Positions 25,352-34,121 of a stretch of 64,000 nucleotides of DNA are shown in pieces. Numbering within the stretch: position 1 is the first letter of the stretch; the number at the start of each line of letters is the position of its first letter. The position numbers and the translations under genes were made by a program. The DNA lies in assembly GCF_014646095.1 (NCBI RefSeq), contig NZ_BMMU01000030.1, positions 31,325-95,324 of the forward strand, written 5' to 3'. Source of the DNA: Streptomyces lacrimifluminis (GTDB lineage: Bacteria > Actinomycetota > Actinomycetes > Streptomycetales > Streptomycetaceae). The notes beneath the pieces were generated by a model. It saw only the letters and a program-made list of their open reading frames with translations, was not told where the DNA came from and did no database searches.

Positions 25352-26117
25352 CCACCGTCTCCTTCTCGTGAGGCTCTTCCTCGTACGTCTTCTCGTCCGT
25401 CTGCTCGTCCGTCTCCTCCGCGCACGGCGACGTCGACACGGGGACGGCCCCTTCGGGCGCCTCGCCGCACACCGCCACGACGGTCGTCCCGGCCTCGGCG
25501 AGGGACCGCAACAGCGTCCACACCTCGGCCCGTTCGGCGTCCGACAGCTTCAGGTCGGCGTCGTCCACCCCCAGCAGCCGCGGCCCGCCGATCAGGGCCA
25601 GCGCCACGGACAGCCGCAGCGCCTCCAGCCGCTCCAGATCGCGTACGGCGGTCCGGGAGCCCTTCGGCAGCGCGTCGCGGTCGAGACCGGCGGCCGTCAG
25701 CGCGGCGTCGACGCGCCGCTCCGTCTCGGCCGCCCGCTCCGACCGTGGCCGGAGCAGCCCGCGCAGGGAACCGCCGAACCGGCGCTCCAGCAGCGCCCGT
25801 TCCCGCAGGTGCTCCCCGACGGTCAGGGCGGGGTCGAGGTCGGTGACGCCGGGCACGTGCGCGAGCGCGCTCACGCGACGCACCGCCGCCGACTGCTTGG
25901 GCAGGCTCCACTCGCCGACCGTGGCCGACCCCTCGGCGGCCCTCATCCGGCCGGTGAGCGCGAGCAGCAGGCAGGTGCGTCCGGAACCGGACGGCCCCTC
26001 CACCGCGATCAGCGAGCCGGGCTCCGCGTCGAAGGACACCTCACGGAATGCCCAGCCGCGAGGCCCCTTGAGCCCGAAGGCCCGGGTGGTCACCCCGAGC
26101 CCGTGCGGACCGTCCAC
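25323..26117 (-). CDS. Degenerate ABC-type ATP-binding protein
   Basis: 264 residues with the fold of an ABC ATPase but altered key residues. The Walker A loop reads GPSGSGRT (41-48), with Arg47 where Lys is normally essential. The signature region (VRDLERLEALRLSVALAL) lacks LSGGQ. Walker B ends Asp-Asp (LLGVDD, 181-186) instead of Asp-Glu. The C-terminus is very acidic (EETDEQTDEKTYEEEPHEKE). It should bind nucleotide poorly, or act as a regulatory partner to the YhgE/Pip protein whose gene it overlaps. The GTG at 26117 has GAGGGGGCGGG upstream. Confidence 0.82.
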   Translation of the reverse strand: MDGPHGLGVTTRAFGLKGPRGWAFREVSFDAEPGSLIAVEGPSGSGRTCLLLALTGRMRAAEGSATVGEWSLPKQSAAVRRVSALAHVPGVTDLDPALTVGEHLRERALLERRFGGSLRGLLRPRSERAAETERRVDAALTAAGLDRDALPKGSRTAVRDLERLEALRLSVALALIGGPRLLGVDDADLKLSDAERAEVWTLLRSLAEAGTTVVAVCGEAPEGAVPVSTSPCAEETDEQTDEKTYEEEPHEKETVDALPETGRA

Positions 26118-26137
26118 AGTTCCCGCCCCCTCGGCAT

Positions 26138-26165
26138 TTTTTGCACTGACTGGTCAGTGCAAAAA
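26138..26165. promoter_or_regulatory. Perfect 13-bp-arm palindrome upstream of the ABC-YhgE-TetR genes
   Basis: TTTTTGCACTGAC and GTCAGTGCAAAAA flank a central TG. It lies 20 nt upstream of the ABC ATPase gene start, where a promoter is expected, and its ACTGAC/GTCAGT core is of the kind TetR proteins bind. The TetR gene at 22593-23222 is the natural candidate. Confidence 0.8.
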
Positions 26166-26292
26166 CTAACCCGAACCTTCGATCGAAGCAAAAGAGCAGG
26201 TCAGAACGGATTGTCAGTGGCATACCGCACGATGGGCACATACGGCACCTCCCGTCGGGGCGTGCCGTCACACAGACGACAGGAGGTTCGTC

Positions 26293-26829
26293 ATGGCCAG
26301 CTCGAACGCAGCCGCCGCCCGTCGGCGCCGCGCCCCCGGCCCTGCCCCCTCACCGACCGGCCCGGCGGGAGACGTGCACCCCGTGCTCCGCCGGGCCACG
26401 GCCCCGCCCGCAGCCCTCGACCTGCTCGCCCAGGCCCGCGCCGGACTCGACGAGGCGGCCGTCCTGGAGACCGCGAACGAGCGGTACGCCACCGCCCACC
26501 TCGCCGCCCTGCGCACCGCAGCCGCCGTGCTCGCCGCCCGGGGCCGCCCCGAACCCACCCCTCGGCGTCGGGCGCGCATCCGCAGTGCCTGGGAGGTGCT
26601 TCCCGAGATAGCGCCCGAACTCGCCGAGTGGAGCGTGCTGTTCGCCTCCGGTGCCCGCCGCCGAGCCCGCGCCGAGGCCGGCATCCAGGGCGCGGCAACC
26701 AGCCGCGACGCCGACGACCTGATACGCGACGTGGCGATGTTCCTGCGCCTCGTCGAACGGATGCTCGTCCTCCAGCCGGTGCTTCCCCAGCCACGCCAGG
26801 ACCCGGACCCGCCTCCGGACGCGGGCTGA
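26293..26829 (+). CDS. SAV_6107-family HEPN domain protein
   Basis: 178 residues. After a basic/Pro-rich N-terminus (about 1-35) comes an all-alpha HEPN-type domain (LDLLAQARAGLDEAAVLETANERYATAHLAALRTAAAVLA and RIRSAWEVLPEIAPELAEW). HEPN domains are often RNA-cleaving or nucleotide-binding. No clear RxxxxH ribonuclease motif stands out, so activity is uncertain. Start ATG 26293 has AGGAGG upstream. It is divergent from the ABC-YhgE locus and shares its 175-nt intergenic region. Confidence 0.82.
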   Translation: MASSNAAAARRRRAPGPAPSPTGPAGDVHPVLRRATAPPAALDLLAQARAGLDEAAVLETANERYATAHLAALRTAAAVLAARGRPEPTPRRRARIRSAWEVLPEIAPELAEWSVLFASGARRRARAEAGIQGAATSRDADDLIRDVAMFLRLVERMLVLQPVLPQPRQDPDPPPDAG

Positions 26830-26962
26830 GACGGATGACCGGCCCTCTCACGGAAGGCAATAAGGTGGGGAAGTCGCGCCTTTCCGCAGCCCACCGGGCC
26901 GGGAAGGCACCCCGTTCGCTCCGCCGCGCAAGAGGCGGTGCCGCGCCGAGGAGTCACCTGCC

Positions 26963-27733
26963 GTGCCGGACCCCACGCGTCCCCGCTCCTCCCTCCGTAC
27001 CGCAGTGGTCTGGGAAGTCGTCTCGGACGCCCTGGAGCGCCGCGTCAAAGCCACGGGGCGTGAAGCGCTGGACGTTCTCGACACCGGCGGCGGCAGCGGC
27101 AACTTCGCGGTGCCCGTCGCCCGCCTCGGCCACCGCGTCACCGTCGTCGACCCGAGCCCCAACGCGCTGTTCGCGCTGGAGCGCCGGGCCGCCGAGGCCG
27201 GCGTCGCCGACCGCGTCCGGGGCGTCCAGGGCGACGCGCACGGCCTCTTCGACGTGGTCGAGCGAGGCGGCTACGACGCGGTGCTCTGCCACGGCGTCCT
27301 GGAGTACGTGGACGACCCCGCCGAGGGTGTCCGCAACGTGGTGGCCGCCCTGCGCTCCGAGGGCGTCCTCAGCCTGCTCGCCGCCGGACTCGGCGGCGCC
27401 GTGCTCGCGCGGGCCCTCGCCGGGCACTTCAAGGAGGCCAAGCGGGCGCTCGACGACCCGAATGGCCGCTGGGGCGAGAGTGACCCCGTTCCCCACCGGT
27501 TCACCGCCGAACAGCTCACCGCGCTCGTCGAGGGTGCGGGCCTGCGTGTGGGCGCCGTGCACGGCGTGCGGATCTTCGCCGACCTGGTGCCCGGCGTCCT
27601 CGTGGACACCGAGCCGGGCGCCCTGGACGCGCTGCTCAAGCTGGAGGCCGCGGCGGCCGAGCAGGCCGCGTTCCACTCCGTGGCCACCCAGCTCCATGTG
27701 CTCGGCGAGACCCCGGGTGCCGTCGAGGTCTGA
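26963..27733 (+). CDS. SAM-dependent methyltransferase (class I)
   Basis: 256 residues with a class I Rossmann fold: motif I VLDTGGGSGNFAVPVARLGH, the acidic residue in VTVVDPSPNA, and motif IV-like YDAVLCHGVLEYVDDP. The substrate cannot be told; it resembles SmtA/CmoA-type orphan methyltransferases. GTG start with GAGGAG nine nt before it. It follows the HEPN gene on the same strand. Confidence 0.87.
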   Translation: MPDPTRPRSSLRTAVVWEVVSDALERRVKATGREALDVLDTGGGSGNFAVPVARLGHRVTVVDPSPNALFALERRAAEAGVADRVRGVQGDAHGLFDVVERGGYDAVLCHGVLEYVDDPAEGVRNVVAALRSEGVLSLLAAGLGGAVLARALAGHFKEAKRALDDPNGRWGESDPVPHRFTAEQLTALVEGAGLRVGAVHGVRIFADLVPGVLVDTEPGALDALLKLEAAAAEQAAFHSVATQLHVLGETPGAVEV

Positions 27734-28008
27734 GTCACCTCCAGGGGCGCACCGCTGATCAGCGGCTCGGCCGCAGATGGAGTACGCCACAGGCCCCCCG
27801 ATCGGCGGCCCGGAGCCGTATGATCGAGGGAGACCGCTCTGCATGACGGGCCGGTTGCTGGGGAATGAACGCCTCAGTGAGCCGGGACGGCCATGGCGGA
27901 TTCCGGTTGCCAATTGGCGTAGAGGGGCGGGTTTCACGGGGGCGATTCCCTGCCTATCCTGAAGGGGACCCCCGGTCGCCCCGGCGACTGCACGATGAGG
28001 AGGACTCC

Positions 28009-28419
28009 GTGCCGCTCTCGGAGCACGAGCAGCGAATGCTCGAGCAGATGGAGCGAGCGCTGTACGCCGAAGATCCCAAGTTCGCGACAGCGCTTGAGGG
28101 AAGCGGGCTGCGCACGTACACCCGGCGACGGGTCTACCAGGCGGTCGCGGGCTTCCTCGTAGGTATCGCGCTCCTCATGGCCGGAATGGTCGCACAGCAG
28201 ATTTGGGTCAGCGTGGTGGGATTCCTCGTCATGCTGGGCTGTGCGGTATTGGCCGTGACAGGTTGGCGCAAGGCTCCCAAACCGGGTGAACAGCCCGCTG
28301 CGGGTGCCGCTCCCGGAGCTCCGCACGCCGACCGACAGGGTCGGCAGCGGCGCTCGATGATGGATCGCATCGAAGAGCGCTGGCAGCGCCGCCGCGACGA
28401 GCAGCAGGGTGGCCAGTAG
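28009..28419 (+). CDS. DUF3040 small membrane protein
   Basis: 136 residues. The N-terminal MPLSEHEQRMLEQMERALYAEDPKFA is the DUF3040 hallmark. Two membrane helices (about 43-62 and 65-85) and a basic Arg/Gln-rich tail follow. Function is unknown. GTG start with GAGGAGG upstream. It is followed by a perfect 23-bp-stem hairpin and the convergent transglutaminase gene. Confidence 0.85.
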   Translation: MPLSEHEQRMLEQMERALYAEDPKFATALEGSGLRTYTRRRVYQAVAGFLVGIALLMAGMVAQQIWVSVVGFLVMLGCAVLAVTGWRKAPKPGEQPAAGAAPGAPHADRQGRQRRSMMDRIEERWQRRRDEQQGGQ

Positions 28420-28460
28420 CCCGGTGGGCCGCAGTTCCCCATGGTGTGACCGCAAGACGT

Positions 28461-28510
28461 GACATGCCGGTGGCCCGGAACCCCCAAGGGTTCCGGGCCA
28501 CCGGCATGTC
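28461..28510. terminator. Bidirectional hairpin between convergent DUF3040 and transglutaminase genes
   Basis: A perfect 23-bp stem (left arm 28461-28483, right arm 28488-28510) with CCAA loop separates the two convergent genes. No U-tract is present. The length and perfection are unusual and serve both directions. Confidence 0.75.
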
Positions 28511-28524
28511 CGGCTGTCGGGCCG

Positions 28525-30915
28525 TCAGCCGTGCTGGCCCCACGGCTTGCGCAGGACCGGCCTGGCCGCCAGAGCGCGTGCGCTGAGCGCCGCCCAGCTC
28601 GCCGACAGCGCCCACATCACACGGACGGTCGAACGCGGGGCGAACATCGCGTGCAGCTTCGTGCCCCGGCCCACCGTGGCGCGCAGGGCCTCGGTCACCC
28701 GGCGCACGTCCTCCGCGAGCCCCACCGTCGGACGAGGGCTGGGCGCGTACAGGACCTGCTCCACGGCGTCCGCCACCCGGTGGACGGCGTCCGCCGCCGC
28801 CGGATCGAGGCGGCCGAGGCGCACGATCCGGGCAGCCGCCTTGCGGGGCGTCTGGGACTCCTCCGGACCGATGCCGAAGTCCCAGGCGGTATCGGCCAGT
28901 TCCTGCCAGGCCGACAGCGCGTGGACTGTCGCGTCGGCGTCACCGCGGCCGTGCGCCCCGAGCCGTACGGCCCGGATCCGCAACCGCCACAGCATCGGCA
29001 GCAGCAGAAGCGCCAGCAGGGCGAGCGCCGCCAGCGTCCAGCCCAGCGCCGCCGACCACCAGCCGCTGTCGTCGTCCTCGCCCAGCGCGGCCTGCGCGGA
29101 CTCGGTCGCGCACCCACCGTCCAGCCGCCGCTGCGCCGCCGTGCAGGTCTCGCTCGCCGAGGCGGAGTCGGAGGGCGCCACGGAGGCGTCCTGGGACGGC
29201 ACGTCGGGGTTCGGGATGTCGCTGCCCGGAGCCTGGGACTGCGTGTACTCGGGCACGGAACCACGGGTCGGGGTCGGCTCGAAACGCGTCCAGCCGACGC
29301 CCTCGAAGTACAGTTCCGGCCAGGCGTGCGCGTCGCGCAGCCCCACCGAGACCGTGCCGTCCGGCTGCGGGGTGCCCGGCGCGAAGCCCACCGCGACCCG
29401 GGCCGGAATGCCCAGCGTGCGGGCCATCGAGGCCATCGCGAAGGAGAAGTGGACGCAGAAGCCCTCCTTGTCCCTCAGGAACCGTGCGATCGCGTTGGAG
29501 CCGCTGCCGACCTGCACCCGTGTGTCGTACCGGAAGCCGCCGCTCACCGCGAACCAGTCCTGGAGCTTGACCGCCTGCTCGTAGGCGTCGGCCGAACCGG
29601 CGGTGACCTCGCGCGCGGTGCGTGCGACGATCGCCGGCAGCGACTCCGGGACCTGCGTGAACTCGCGCACCAGCGCCGGGTCCGGCTCCGGAGCCTCGGC
29701 GAGCTGCTGCGCGGTCGGCTGCACGTCCAGGCTCGTCACCGTGTAGCGCACGCCGCGCGTGTTCTGGCCGTGGTCACCGACGAGGGTGCGGCCCACCGGC
29801 TCGAACCGCCAGTTGCCGTCGATCTTCACACCGGTCGCGGGGTACGGCATCGGCAGCCAGTCCTGGGCGTACCAGTTCGCCGCCGCGATGGTGGTCGTGA
29901 TCTCGGAGCGCCGCACGTCCGCCCTCAGACCGAGCGGTGTCGGGAACGTGTCCGGCACGTCCTGGATCTGCCGCTGGGCCGGCTTCCACGCGGTGCCGTC
30001 GAAGGAGTCGAGCGAGACGATCCGCAGATACAGGTCCTGGGTGTCCTCGCTGCTGTTGCGCACGGACATGACCTGGCGGTCCTCGTCCACGTTCAGGCTG
30101 TCACGCAGCGACACCAGCGGGTTCACGGCGGAGATCGTGCCGCCGCCCCCGCTGCCCGACCCCACACCGCCGCCCGCGGCGCTCAGCAACCCGCCGTCGA
30201 GCGAGGGCAGCGCCAGCGGCACCACCAGAGCCACGCCCAGCGCGACCGCGCCGATCCGCCGTCCCGTGCGGACGGGGGCGATCGCGCCGCCGCTCGACTG
30301 GTCGCCCGGGGCGCGTGGCCCGCCGCCGAAGACCCGGCCCCACTGGGAGAGCCGGTCCCGGCCCTCGGCCAGGAGCAGCATCAGATAACCAGCCGCGGCC
30401 AGCAGGAACCACACCCAGCCACCGCTGCCGTCGGCCAGCCCGGCGGCGACCGAGTACAGCGCGAGCAACGGCAGACCGGCCGGAGCCGCGCTGCGGAACG
30501 TCACCGCGAGGGTGTCCACCGCGAGCCCGATCAGCAGGGCACCGCCGACCAGCATCAGCCGTATGCCGTCGGACAGCGGCGCCGGGGTCGCGTACCGCCC
30601 GACGTCGTCCGCGCCGTTCTGCAGCAGGGTGCCGAACTGCTGGAAGGCGTCGGGGCCGGGAATCAGGCCGAAGAACGCCTGCTCCCGGGCGAAGACCAGG
30701 GTCAGCAGGACGAGCGTGACGAGGAGCTGTGCCGCCACCGTCAGCGGCCAGGCCAGCGGCACCCGCCGGGCGCCCGCGCCGACGATCGTCTGTATGCCCA
30801 GCAGAATGGCCGCCTGGAGCAGCCAGCTCACGTCCTCGACCAGCGGCAGCAGAGCGCACGCCGTCAGGATCGTGGCCACCCAGGCGCACAGCGCCAGTCG
30901 TGCGCGCCCGCTCAT
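28525..30915 (-). CDS. Membrane-anchored transglutaminase-like protease (DUF3488/TgpA type)
   Basis: 796 residues. About six N-terminal membrane helices (to about residue 240) lead to an external transglutaminase-like domain. Its catalytic Cys487 lies in KEGFCVHFSFAMASMARTLG and His530 in RDAHAWPE, with an acidic residue following at WTRFEPTPT. One membrane helix and a DUF4129-like cytoplasmic tail close the protein. It is the third gene of the moxR - DUF58 - transglutaminase unit and overlaps the DUF58 stop by ATGA. Such trios are widespread in actinobacteria and associated with envelope protein maturation; the substrate is unknown. Confidence 0.88.
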   Translation of the reverse strand: MSGRARLALCAWVATILTACALLPLVEDVSWLLQAAILLGIQTIVGAGARRVPLAWPLTVAAQLLVTLVLLTLVFAREQAFFGLIPGPDAFQQFGTLLQNGADDVGRYATPAPLSDGIRLMLVGGALLIGLAVDTLAVTFRSAAPAGLPLLALYSVAAGLADGSGGWVWFLLAAAGYLMLLLAEGRDRLSQWGRVFGGGPRAPGDQSSGGAIAPVRTGRRIGAVALGVALVVPLALPSLDGGLLSAAGGGVGSGSGGGGTISAVNPLVSLRDSLNVDEDRQVMSVRNSSEDTQDLYLRIVSLDSFDGTAWKPAQRQIQDVPDTFPTPLGLRADVRRSEITTTIAAANWYAQDWLPMPYPATGVKIDGNWRFEPVGRTLVGDHGQNTRGVRYTVTSLDVQPTAQQLAEAPEPDPALVREFTQVPESLPAIVARTAREVTAGSADAYEQAVKLQDWFAVSGGFRYDTRVQVGSGSNAIARFLRDKEGFCVHFSFAMASMARTLGIPARVAVGFAPGTPQPDGTVSVGLRDAHAWPELYFEGVGWTRFEPTPTRGSVPEYTQSQAPGSDIPNPDVPSQDASVAPSDSASASETCTAAQRRLDGGCATESAQAALGEDDDSGWWSAALGWTLAALALLALLLLPMLWRLRIRAVRLGAHGRGDADATVHALSAWQELADTAWDFGIGPEESQTPRKAAARIVRLGRLDPAAADAVHRVADAVEQVLYAPSPRPTVGLAEDVRRVTEALRATVGRGTKLHAMFAPRSTVRVMWALSASWAALSARALAARPVLRKPWGQHG

Positions 30916-32285
30916 GACCGTCCCTCCCCGCCGCTGAGGGCACCGAGACCGGAACGTTCCCGGTCCGCCTGACGCCACAGCTCGCTCAGCGCGGCCCCTC
31001 TGGGTACCCGCACCGCCGTCCAGCCCGCCTCGCGCAGCATGCGCAGCGACTCCTCGCCCGGGTCCTCGGGACCCGGCACATCGTGGGGTTCCCGCACCCA
31101 AGTCTCACTGTCCAGCACGAAGGCGACCGCCCCACCGCTGCGCTGCCGCATCTTGGCGGCCACCGTGGCCTGCTCCTCGTCGAGGTCGCCGAAGAACGCC
31201 ATCAGGAGCCCCTCACCGCCGGCGCGCAGCACGTCGTAGGCACGGGAGATGTCCGTACCGTCCGAGTGGTCGATCACCGCGAGCGTGTCCATCATCAGTC
31301 CGGCCGCGTCCGCCGACCCCTGGCTGGCGCCCGCGAAACCCTCGGCGCCCTCGCCGGGCACGGAGTTGCCCGTGTCCGTCAGCAGCCGTACGGAGAAGCC
31401 CCGTTCGAGCATGTGGACCAGGACGGACGCGGCGCCCGACACCGCCCACTCGAAGGCCGAGTCCGGGCCCGCGCCCAGGTAGGCGATGCCCCGGGTGTCG
31501 AGGAGCACCGTGCAGCGGGCCCGCTGCGGCTGCTCCTCCCGGCGCACCATCAGCTCGCCGTAGCGGGCGGTGGAGCGCCAGTGCACGCGGCGCAGGTCGT
31601 CGCCGTAGCGGTACCCGCGCGGGATCACGTCGTCCTCGCCGGCCAGCGCAAGCGAGCGGTTCCGTCCCTCGCCGTACCCCCTCGCCTCACCGGTCAGCCG
31701 CACCGGCGGCAACGCGTCCACGCGCGGGATCACCGTCAGGGTGTCGTACGTCGAGAAGGAGCGGGTCAGTTCGCACATGCCGAACGGGTCGGTCAGCCGC
31801 AGCTGGAGCGGGCCCAGCGGATAACGGCCCCGCAGGTCGGAGCGGACGCGGTAGGACACCTCGCGGCGCCCGCCCGCCTCCACCCGGTCCAGGACGAACC
31901 GGGGGCGCGGTCCGAGCACGTACGGCACCCGGTCCTGGAGCATCAGCAGGCCCGTGGGCAGCCGCGAGACGTTGTCCATCCGGAGATGGACGCGGGCCTC
32001 GGCGGCGGCGGGCACACGCGCGGGGGAGAGCCGGCGGCTGCCGGCCACCCGGTAGCGCGTGCGGTACAGGACGGTCGCGCAGACCAGCGGCAGCACGGAG
32101 AGCAGCAGGCCGACCCGGAGCAGATCGCTCTGCCCCAGGACGTACGCGCAGATGGCGGCGGCGACCCCGGCGGCCAGGAAGGAGCGCCCACGGGTGGTGA
32201 GACCGGCCAGCGCCGTGCGCACCCCGCCCTTGTCACCCTTGTCGTCCGGGTCGTCCTCCGGGTGTCCCGGCGCCCCTGCGCTCAT
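30912..32285 (-). CDS. DUF58 (von Willebrand-like) protein
   Basis: 457 residues. Two membrane helices (about 35-75) precede a domain with SDLRGRYPLGP, DPFGMCELTR and the DUF58 core YRYGDDLRRVHWRSTARYGELMVRREEQPQ. A vWA-like C-terminal part (VLLDTRG) follows. These proteins usually partner MoxR AAA+ ATPases. Starts and stops overlap on both sides (ATGA with moxR and with the transglutaminase gene), so stoichiometric translation is likely. Confidence 0.9.
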   Translation of the reverse strand: MSAGAPGHPEDDPDDKGDKGGVRTALAGLTTRGRSFLAAGVAAAICAYVLGQSDLLRVGLLLSVLPLVCATVLYRTRYRVAGSRRLSPARVPAAAEARVHLRMDNVSRLPTGLLMLQDRVPYVLGPRPRFVLDRVEAGGRREVSYRVRSDLRGRYPLGPLQLRLTDPFGMCELTRSFSTYDTLTVIPRVDALPPVRLTGEARGYGEGRNRSLALAGEDDVIPRGYRYGDDLRRVHWRSTARYGELMVRREEQPQRARCTVLLDTRGIAYLGAGPDSAFEWAVSGAASVLVHMLERGFSVRLLTDTGNSVPGEGAEGFAGASQGSADAAGLMMDTLAVIDHSDGTDISRAYDVLRAGGEGLLMAFFGDLDEEQATVAAKMRQRSGGAVAFVLDSETWVREPHDVPGPEDPGEESLRMLREAGWTAVRVPRGAALSELWRQADRERSGLGALSGGEGRS

Positions 32286-33322
32286 CCAAGCCTCCGGGGC
32301 GGCTGCTGGCCGAAGTCGGGCGCGGAGCGGCCCATGCCGAAGCCGCTCTGCTGCTGGGGCGCCGCGGGCACCGGGGTGCGCTGGAGGATCTCCTGGACGA
32401 CCTGCTCGGAGGTACGCCGGTTCAGCTGGGCCTGGGCGGTGGGCAGCAGGCGGTGGGACAGGACGGCCACGGCGAGGGCCTGGATGTCGTCCGGCAGCGC
32501 GTACTCCCGGCCGCTCAGGGCGGCGGACGCCTTCGCGGCGCGCAGCAGATGCAGCGTGGCGCGCGGCGAGGCACCGAGTCTGAGGTCGGGGTGCGTACGC
32601 GTGGCGCCGACCAGGTCCACCGCGTACCGCCGGACCGAGTCCGCGACGTGCACGTTGCGGACGGCCTCGACGAGCTTCACGATGTCGTGCGCGTGGGCCA
32701 CCGGCTGGAGGTCGTCCAGCGGCGAGACGCCACCGTGCACGTCCAGCATCTGCAGCTCGGCCTCCGGACTCGGGTAGCCGATGGAGACGCGGGCCATGAA
32801 GCGGTCGCGCTGTGCCTCGGGGAGCGGGTAGGTGCCCTCCATCTCCACCGGGTTCTGGGTGGCCACCACCATGAAGGGGCTGGGCAGTTCGTAGGTCTGC
32901 CCGTCGATGGTGACCTGGCGCTCCTCCATGGACTCCAGGAGCGCGGACTGGGTCTTGGGCGACGCGCGGTTGATCTCGTCGCCGATCACGATCTGCGCGA
33001 AGATCGCCCCCGGTTTGAACTCGAAGTCGCGGCGCTGCTGGTCCCAGATGGACACACCCGTGATGTCCGAGGGCAGCAGGTCCGGCGTGAACTGAATGCG
33101 CCGCACGGAACAGTCGATGGACTTGGCCAGCGTCTTCGCCAGCATGGTCTTGCCGACGCCAGGGACATCCTCGATCAGAAGATGCCCTTCGGCGAGCAGC
33201 ACGGTCAGCGAAAGCCGTACGACCTCAGGCTTGCCCTCGATCACTCCCTCCACCGAACTGCGGACTCGCTCCGCGGTGGCGGTCAGATCAGTGAGGCTAG
33301 CTCGATCGTCATAGGTCGTCAC
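32282..33322 (-). CDS. MoxR-family AAA+ ATPase
   Basis: 346 residues. The Walker A loop is EDVPGVGKTMLAKTLA, Walker B VIGDEINRASPKTQSALLESMEE, sensor 1 MVVATQNP, and the arginine-finger region EAQRDRFM. MoxR ATPases act as chaperones that activate partner proteins, here presumably the DUF58 and transglutaminase products encoded downstream. GTG start with AGGAGGGCC upstream. The C-terminal Gly/Gln-rich tail is short and low in complexity. Confidence 0.93.
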   Translation of the reverse strand: MTTYDDRASLTDLTATAERVRSSVEGVIEGKPEVVRLSLTVLLAEGHLLIEDVPGVGKTMLAKTLAKSIDCSVRRIQFTPDLLPSDITGVSIWDQQRRDFEFKPGAIFAQIVIGDEINRASPKTQSALLESMEERQVTIDGQTYELPSPFMVVATQNPVEMEGTYPLPEAQRDRFMARVSIGYPSPEAELQMLDVHGGVSPLDDLQPVAHAHDIVKLVEAVRNVHVADSVRRYAVDLVGATRTHPDLRLGASPRATLHLLRAAKASAALSGREYALPDDIQALAVAVLSHRLLPTAQAQLNRRTSEQVVQEILQRTPVPAAPQQQSGFGMGRSAPDFGQQPPRRLG

Positions 33323-33498
33323 ACGGCCCTCCTAGGCCCGTTCTTTCTCCGGGCCGACGCTCTGCGATGCGGACCGGCCCACCCCGAAACACGGACACCA
33401 CGCGGGGAAAGCCCCGCGTGACGTCACACCCGCATTCTTGTTGCCGTTACCGGTTCGTGTCACTCGCCTGTGGATAACTGGCAGGGGTATGTCTGATT

Positions 33499-33520
33499 TT
33501 CAGGCCTTTTCGGCCCTGAA
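33499..33520 (-). terminator. Hairpin after the carbonic anhydrase gene
   Basis: TTCAGGCC pairs with GGCCCTGAA (one bulge) about 50 nt beyond the carbonic anhydrase stop in the minus direction. A run of A/T follows. It probably ends that transcript before the moxR promoter region. Confidence 0.5.
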
Positions 33521-33572
33521 GTGAAGGGTAAATTTCGTAGAGACATACGTACGGATGGGCAGTCCGGTTCGG

Positions 33573-34121
33573 TTACGCGGGGTCGATCTCTCGCAGCAGG
33601 CCCGACTTCACGTCGAAGACGAAGCCGCGGACGTCACCGGTGTGCAGCAGGAACGGGTTGGTGCGCACCCGCTGCATCGACTGGCGTACGTCCTGGTCGA
33701 CGTCCCGGAAGGCCTCCACGGCCCAGGCGGGGCGCTGGCCGACCTCGGCCTCCAGCTCCTGCCGGAAGTCCTCCGTGAGGGACTCCAGGCCGCAGCCGGT
33801 GTGGTGGATGAGGATGACGCTGCGCGTGCCGAGCGCCCGCTGGCTGATGGTCAGGGAGCGGATCACGTCGTCGGTGACGGCACCGCCCGCGTTGCGGATG
33901 GTGTGGCAGTCGCCGAGCTCGAGACCGAGCGCGGCGTGCAGGTCGAGACGGGCGTCCATGCAGGCCACGATCGCCACCTGCAGTACGGGGCGGGCGTCCA
34001 TCCCCGGGTCGGTGAAGGCGGCCGCGTACTGTCCGTTGGCCTCGACGAGACGGTCGATGACGGTGTCGTCGGTGGCTACGGCGCCTTCGGGTCCGGTGGG
34101 AACTGATGCGGAAGTCGTCAT
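33573..34121 (-). CDS. Beta-class carbonic anhydrase
   Basis: 182 residues. The zinc ligands and catalytic dyad are visible as Cys and Asp-Arg in ACMDARLD and His-x-x-Cys in IHHTGCGLES. It interconverts CO2 and bicarbonate. The ATG at 34121 (MTTSASVPTGPEG) fits family length; an ATG two codons upstream is possible. It faces the dcw operon back-to-back and shares a 390-nt regulatory region with rsmH. Confidence 0.92.
   Translation of the reverse strand: MTTSASVPTGPEGAVATDDTVIDRLVEANGQYAAAFTDPGMDARPVLQVAIVACMDARLDLHAALGLELGDCHTIRNAGGAVTDDVIRSLTISQRALGTRSVILIHHTGCGLESLTEDFRQELEAEVGQRPAWAVEAFRDVDQDVRQSMQRVRTNPFLLHTGDVRGFVFDVKSGLLREIDPA

Noticed and set aside
23285..25846. 853-codon + strand frame opposite the YhgE/Pip and ABC genes
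   Set aside because: Shadow frame typical of high-GC DNA; composition is Arg/Gly/Pro-rich with no family motifs.
25041..27758. 905-codon + strand frame running through the ABC, HEPN and methyltransferase genes
   Set aside because: Crosses several clear genes in other frames and has no motifs.
33469..33477. TGTGGATAA, a perfect match to the classical DnaA box, upstream of moxR
   Set aside because: Single copy, no cluster of boxes, no dnaA or dnaN nearby; likely chance.
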